Assembly: GCF_014323725.1 (NCBI RefSeq)
Contig: NZ_JABVED010000013.1
Span: 62,288 to 126,287 of the forward strand
DNA length: 64,000 nt
Reading direction: 5' to 3'
Origin: Actinokineospora xionganensis
GTDB lineage: Bacteria > Actinomycetota > Actinomycetes > Mycobacteriales > Pseudonocardiaceae
The translations under genes were made by a program, and so were the position numbers. Below the pieces are notes generated by a model. That model was not told the origin of the DNA and ran no database searches. It worked only from the letters and a program-made list of their open reading frames with translations. This document shows positions 62,407-64,000 of the stretch, in pieces; the first letter of the stretch is position 1, and every line of letters begins with the position of its first letter.

Positions 62407-63231
62407 GTGAGCGACCACCTCCAGATCACCACCGCCGCAGGCGCCTTCGACGCGCTGAGCGGAGGTTCCGCGGGCGACCGGCCCGTCCTGCTGTTGCACG
62501 GCTTCCCGCAGTCCTCCACCGAGTGGGGGCACGTGGTGGGCGAGCTCGGGCGCGCGGGCTTCCACGCCGTGGCGCCGGACCAGCGTGGCTACTCCCCCGG
62601 GGTCAGGCCCGAGGAGGTCGGCGACTACCGGATGGACGACCTGGTCGCCGACGTGCTGGCGATCGCCGACGAGTTGGGCTGGTCCCGGTTCGACCTGGTC
62701 GGGCACGACTGGGGCGCCGCCGTCGGCTGGCACACCGCCGCCGAGCACCCCGACCGGATCCGCACGCTGACCGCGGTGTCCGCGCCGCACCCGGCGGCGA
62801 TCGCGGCCGCCTACCGCGAGGACGAAGACCAGCATCTGCGGTCGCAGTACATCTCGGTGTTCAAGGAGCGCTCGGCGGAGAAGCGGCTGCTCGCCGACAA
62901 CGCCGCCGCGCTGCGCCAGATGTTCGAGTATCGAGTGCCGCCGTCGCACATCGAGGACTACGTGACCCGGCTGTCCGAACCGGGCGCGATGACGGCGGCT
63001 CTGAATTGGTATCGCGCGACGCGGTGGAACGTCACCCCCGACGCGGTGTCGGTGCCCACGATGTACGTGTGGGGCACCGAAGACGTCGCGTTCGGCTCCA
63101 CAGCGGCCCTGTCCTGCGGCAAGTGGGTCACGGGCGCCTACCGGTTCGAGATGTTGGAGGACGCCTCCCACTGGATTCCAGAGGAGGCACCGGACGCACT
63201 GACGGCGTTGCTCCTAGACCACTTGCGCTAG
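62407..63231 (+). CDS. Alpha/beta hydrolase, epoxide-hydrolase type
   Basis: 274 residues. LLLHGFPQSSTEWGHV carries the HG oxyanion motif, and the nucleophile is Asp in VGHDWGAAVGWHTA, the mark of soluble epoxide hydrolases and haloalkane dehalogenases. MYVWGTEDVAFG and the C-terminal His in EDASHWIPEEAP complete the triad. GTG 62407 follows TACATT by 6 nt (62395-62400), so it may be leaderless; an in-frame GTG at 62389 is the alternative. It could act on epoxidised fatty acids, given the neighbouring lipid genes, but that is inference. Confidence 0.9.
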   Translation: MSDHLQITTAAGAFDALSGGSAGDRPVLLLHGFPQSSTEWGHVVGELGRAGFHAVAPDQRGYSPGVRPEEVGDYRMDDLVADVLAIADELGWSRFDLVGHDWGAAVGWHTAAEHPDRIRTLTAVSAPHPAAIAAAYREDEDQHLRSQYISVFKERSAEKRLLADNAAALRQMFEYRVPPSHIEDYVTRLSEPGAMTAALNWYRATRWNVTPDAVSVPTMYVWGTEDVAFGSTAALSCGKWVTGAYRFEMLEDASHWIPEEAPDALTALLLDHLR

Positions 63232-63313
63232 CCACCTGGACGCTGTGCGACATCCCTCTGACGTGGTGGGGCGGGGTCTTCTCGATCTTCCCGGATACCC
63301 CTAAGCTCGCCGC

Positions 63314-63895
63314 ATGGCGGCCTGCTCGGTGGCGGGACTGCTCCTGGCCGCGGGCGGGGGCAGGCGGTTCGGGATGCCCAAGGCGCTCGTCCCCTGGGGA
63401 CCCGGCCTGCTGGTCGAACACGCCGCCGCCACCCTGGTCGACGCGGGCTGCGACCCGGTGATCACCGTCCTCGGCGCCGCCGCCGACGAGGTCCGCGCCC
63501 GGTCGAAGCTGCCCGGCGTGGTGGTCGACAACCCCGACTGGGCCGATGGCATGGGCTCGTCGCTGCGGGTCGGCCTGACCGCCCTCGGCGATTGCGACGC
63601 GGTGGTCGTGCTGACCGTGGACACGCCGGGGATTACGGCGGAGGCGATCCGCAGGTTCATCGCCATGGCCGCCCCCGGCGCGCTGGCCCGAGCCAGCTAC
63701 GACGGCGTGCCCGGCCACCCGGTCCTGATCGGCCGCGACCACTGGAGCGGTGTCGCCGAGGCCGCCGACGGCGACACCGGCGCCCGCCCCTACCTCGCCC
63801 GCAACCGCGTCACCGACGTGCCGTGCGCTGACATCGCCGACGGCGCCGACGCCGACCGGCCGGGAGATCTGCCAGGGAGGCCCCATGACCAGTGA
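63314..63895 (+). CDS. MocA-like nucleotidyltransferase (molybdenum cofactor cytidylyltransferase type)
   Basis: 193 residues. The nucleotide loop LLLAAGGGRRFGMPKALVPW, NPDWADGMGSSLRVGL and LTVDTPGITAEAIRRF match the MobA/MocA NTP-transferase family that loads CMP on molybdopterin for xanthine-dehydrogenase-type enzymes. The C-terminal 25 residues are Asp/Pro-rich and overlap the next gene by 11 bp. It could cooperate with the XdhC-like protein at 1311, although 61 kb apart. Confidence 0.85.
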   Translation: MAACSVAGLLLAAGGGRRFGMPKALVPWGPGLLVEHAAATLVDAGCDPVITVLGAAADEVRARSKLPGVVVDNPDWADGMGSSLRVGLTALGDCDAVVVLTVDTPGITAEAIRRFIAMAAPGALARASYDGVPGHPVLIGRDHWSGVAEAADGDTGARPYLARNRVTDVPCADIADGADADRPGDLPGRPHDQ

Positions 63896-64000
63896 CCTGA
63901 TGCTCGAGCACCTCGCCGAGGTCGCAACGCACAACGCCGACGCCCTCGACGACGTCGCCGACCTCGTCCTGGCCTGCATCCGCGCCGACGGCCTGGTGCT
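63885..64000 (+). CDS. Truncated gene at the window edge, unrecognised
   Basis: Only 38 residues are visible (MTSDLMLEHLAEVATHNADA then LDDVADLVLACIRADG). CAGGGAGG precedes the ATG. The helical start could belong to a sugar-isomerase (SIS) domain protein, but too little is present to decide. Confidence 0.6.
   Translation, partial: MTSDLMLEHLAEVATHNADALDDVADLVLACIRADGLV

Overview
The window is a high-GC chromosomal segment of an actinomycete. GTG and TTG starts are common, genes often overlap by ATGA or GTGA, there is an FbiC F420-cofactor synthase, a fused precorrin methyltransferase CobIJ, and several starts that look leaderless. Gene content fits Pseudonocardiales (the Saccharothrix/Actinokineospora/Amycolatopsis type), but the genus is a guess. 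I see no rRNA, tRNA, CRISPR array, phage or transposase gene.

Left part (1-12.3 kb): a partial NudC and an Lrp regulator; an XdhC-like protein; then a tightly coupled acyl-CoA oxidation operon (SDR reductase, MaoC hydratase, two acyl-CoA dehydrogenase subunits, TetR regulator) headed by a perfect 18-bp palindrome. A 164-bp near-perfect hairpin sits between the reductase and the hydratase and supplies the hydratase's ribosome-binding site, start codon and first ~48 residues. Next come a DeoR regulator, fbiC, a DoxX protein, a hemerythrin and a DapA-family lyase.

Cobalamin region (12.4-34.7 kb): most of the corrin-ring pathway lies here in several divergent blocks: cobN; cobG-cobH-cobIJ; cobK; cbiD; cobL-cobM; a fused ChlI/ChlD-type chelatase subunit, cobO and cobB; and the cobalt transporter cbtBA. 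Three cobalamin riboswitches precede cobN, the chelatase operon and cbtBA, so metal insertion and cobalt import are the B12-repressed steps. A SNF2 helicase/SWIM-protein pair and a TetR/VOC pair are interspersed. A B12 consumer, fused isobutyryl-CoA mutase IcmF, lies at 45-48 kb beside a 3-hydroxyacyl-CoA dehydrogenase.

Right part (35-64 kb): a DevS/DevR-like two-component system, a WecB-like epimerase, a sugar transporter with a GH1 beta-glucosidase, a FabH-like ketosynthase, small enzymes, and three PAP2-like membrane genes, one of them frameshifted. Two cyclopropane-synthase-type modules follow (CFA/DUF1295/peroxiredoxin on + and FAD oxidoreductase/DUF1365/CFA on -), flanking a cyclophilin and an LCP-family gene. 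The end carries two alpha/beta hydrolases, a MocA-like nucleotidyltransferase and a truncated gene.

The least explained content is repeat structure: the 164-bp hairpin at 2629-2792, a 146-bp inverted repeat at 19415-19560, and a family of 21-bp units (core GAGTCCmACGTTC) found as a tandem array at 24720-24782 and as a 58-bp-arm inverted repeat at 56201-56352. The last three all lie between convergent genes.
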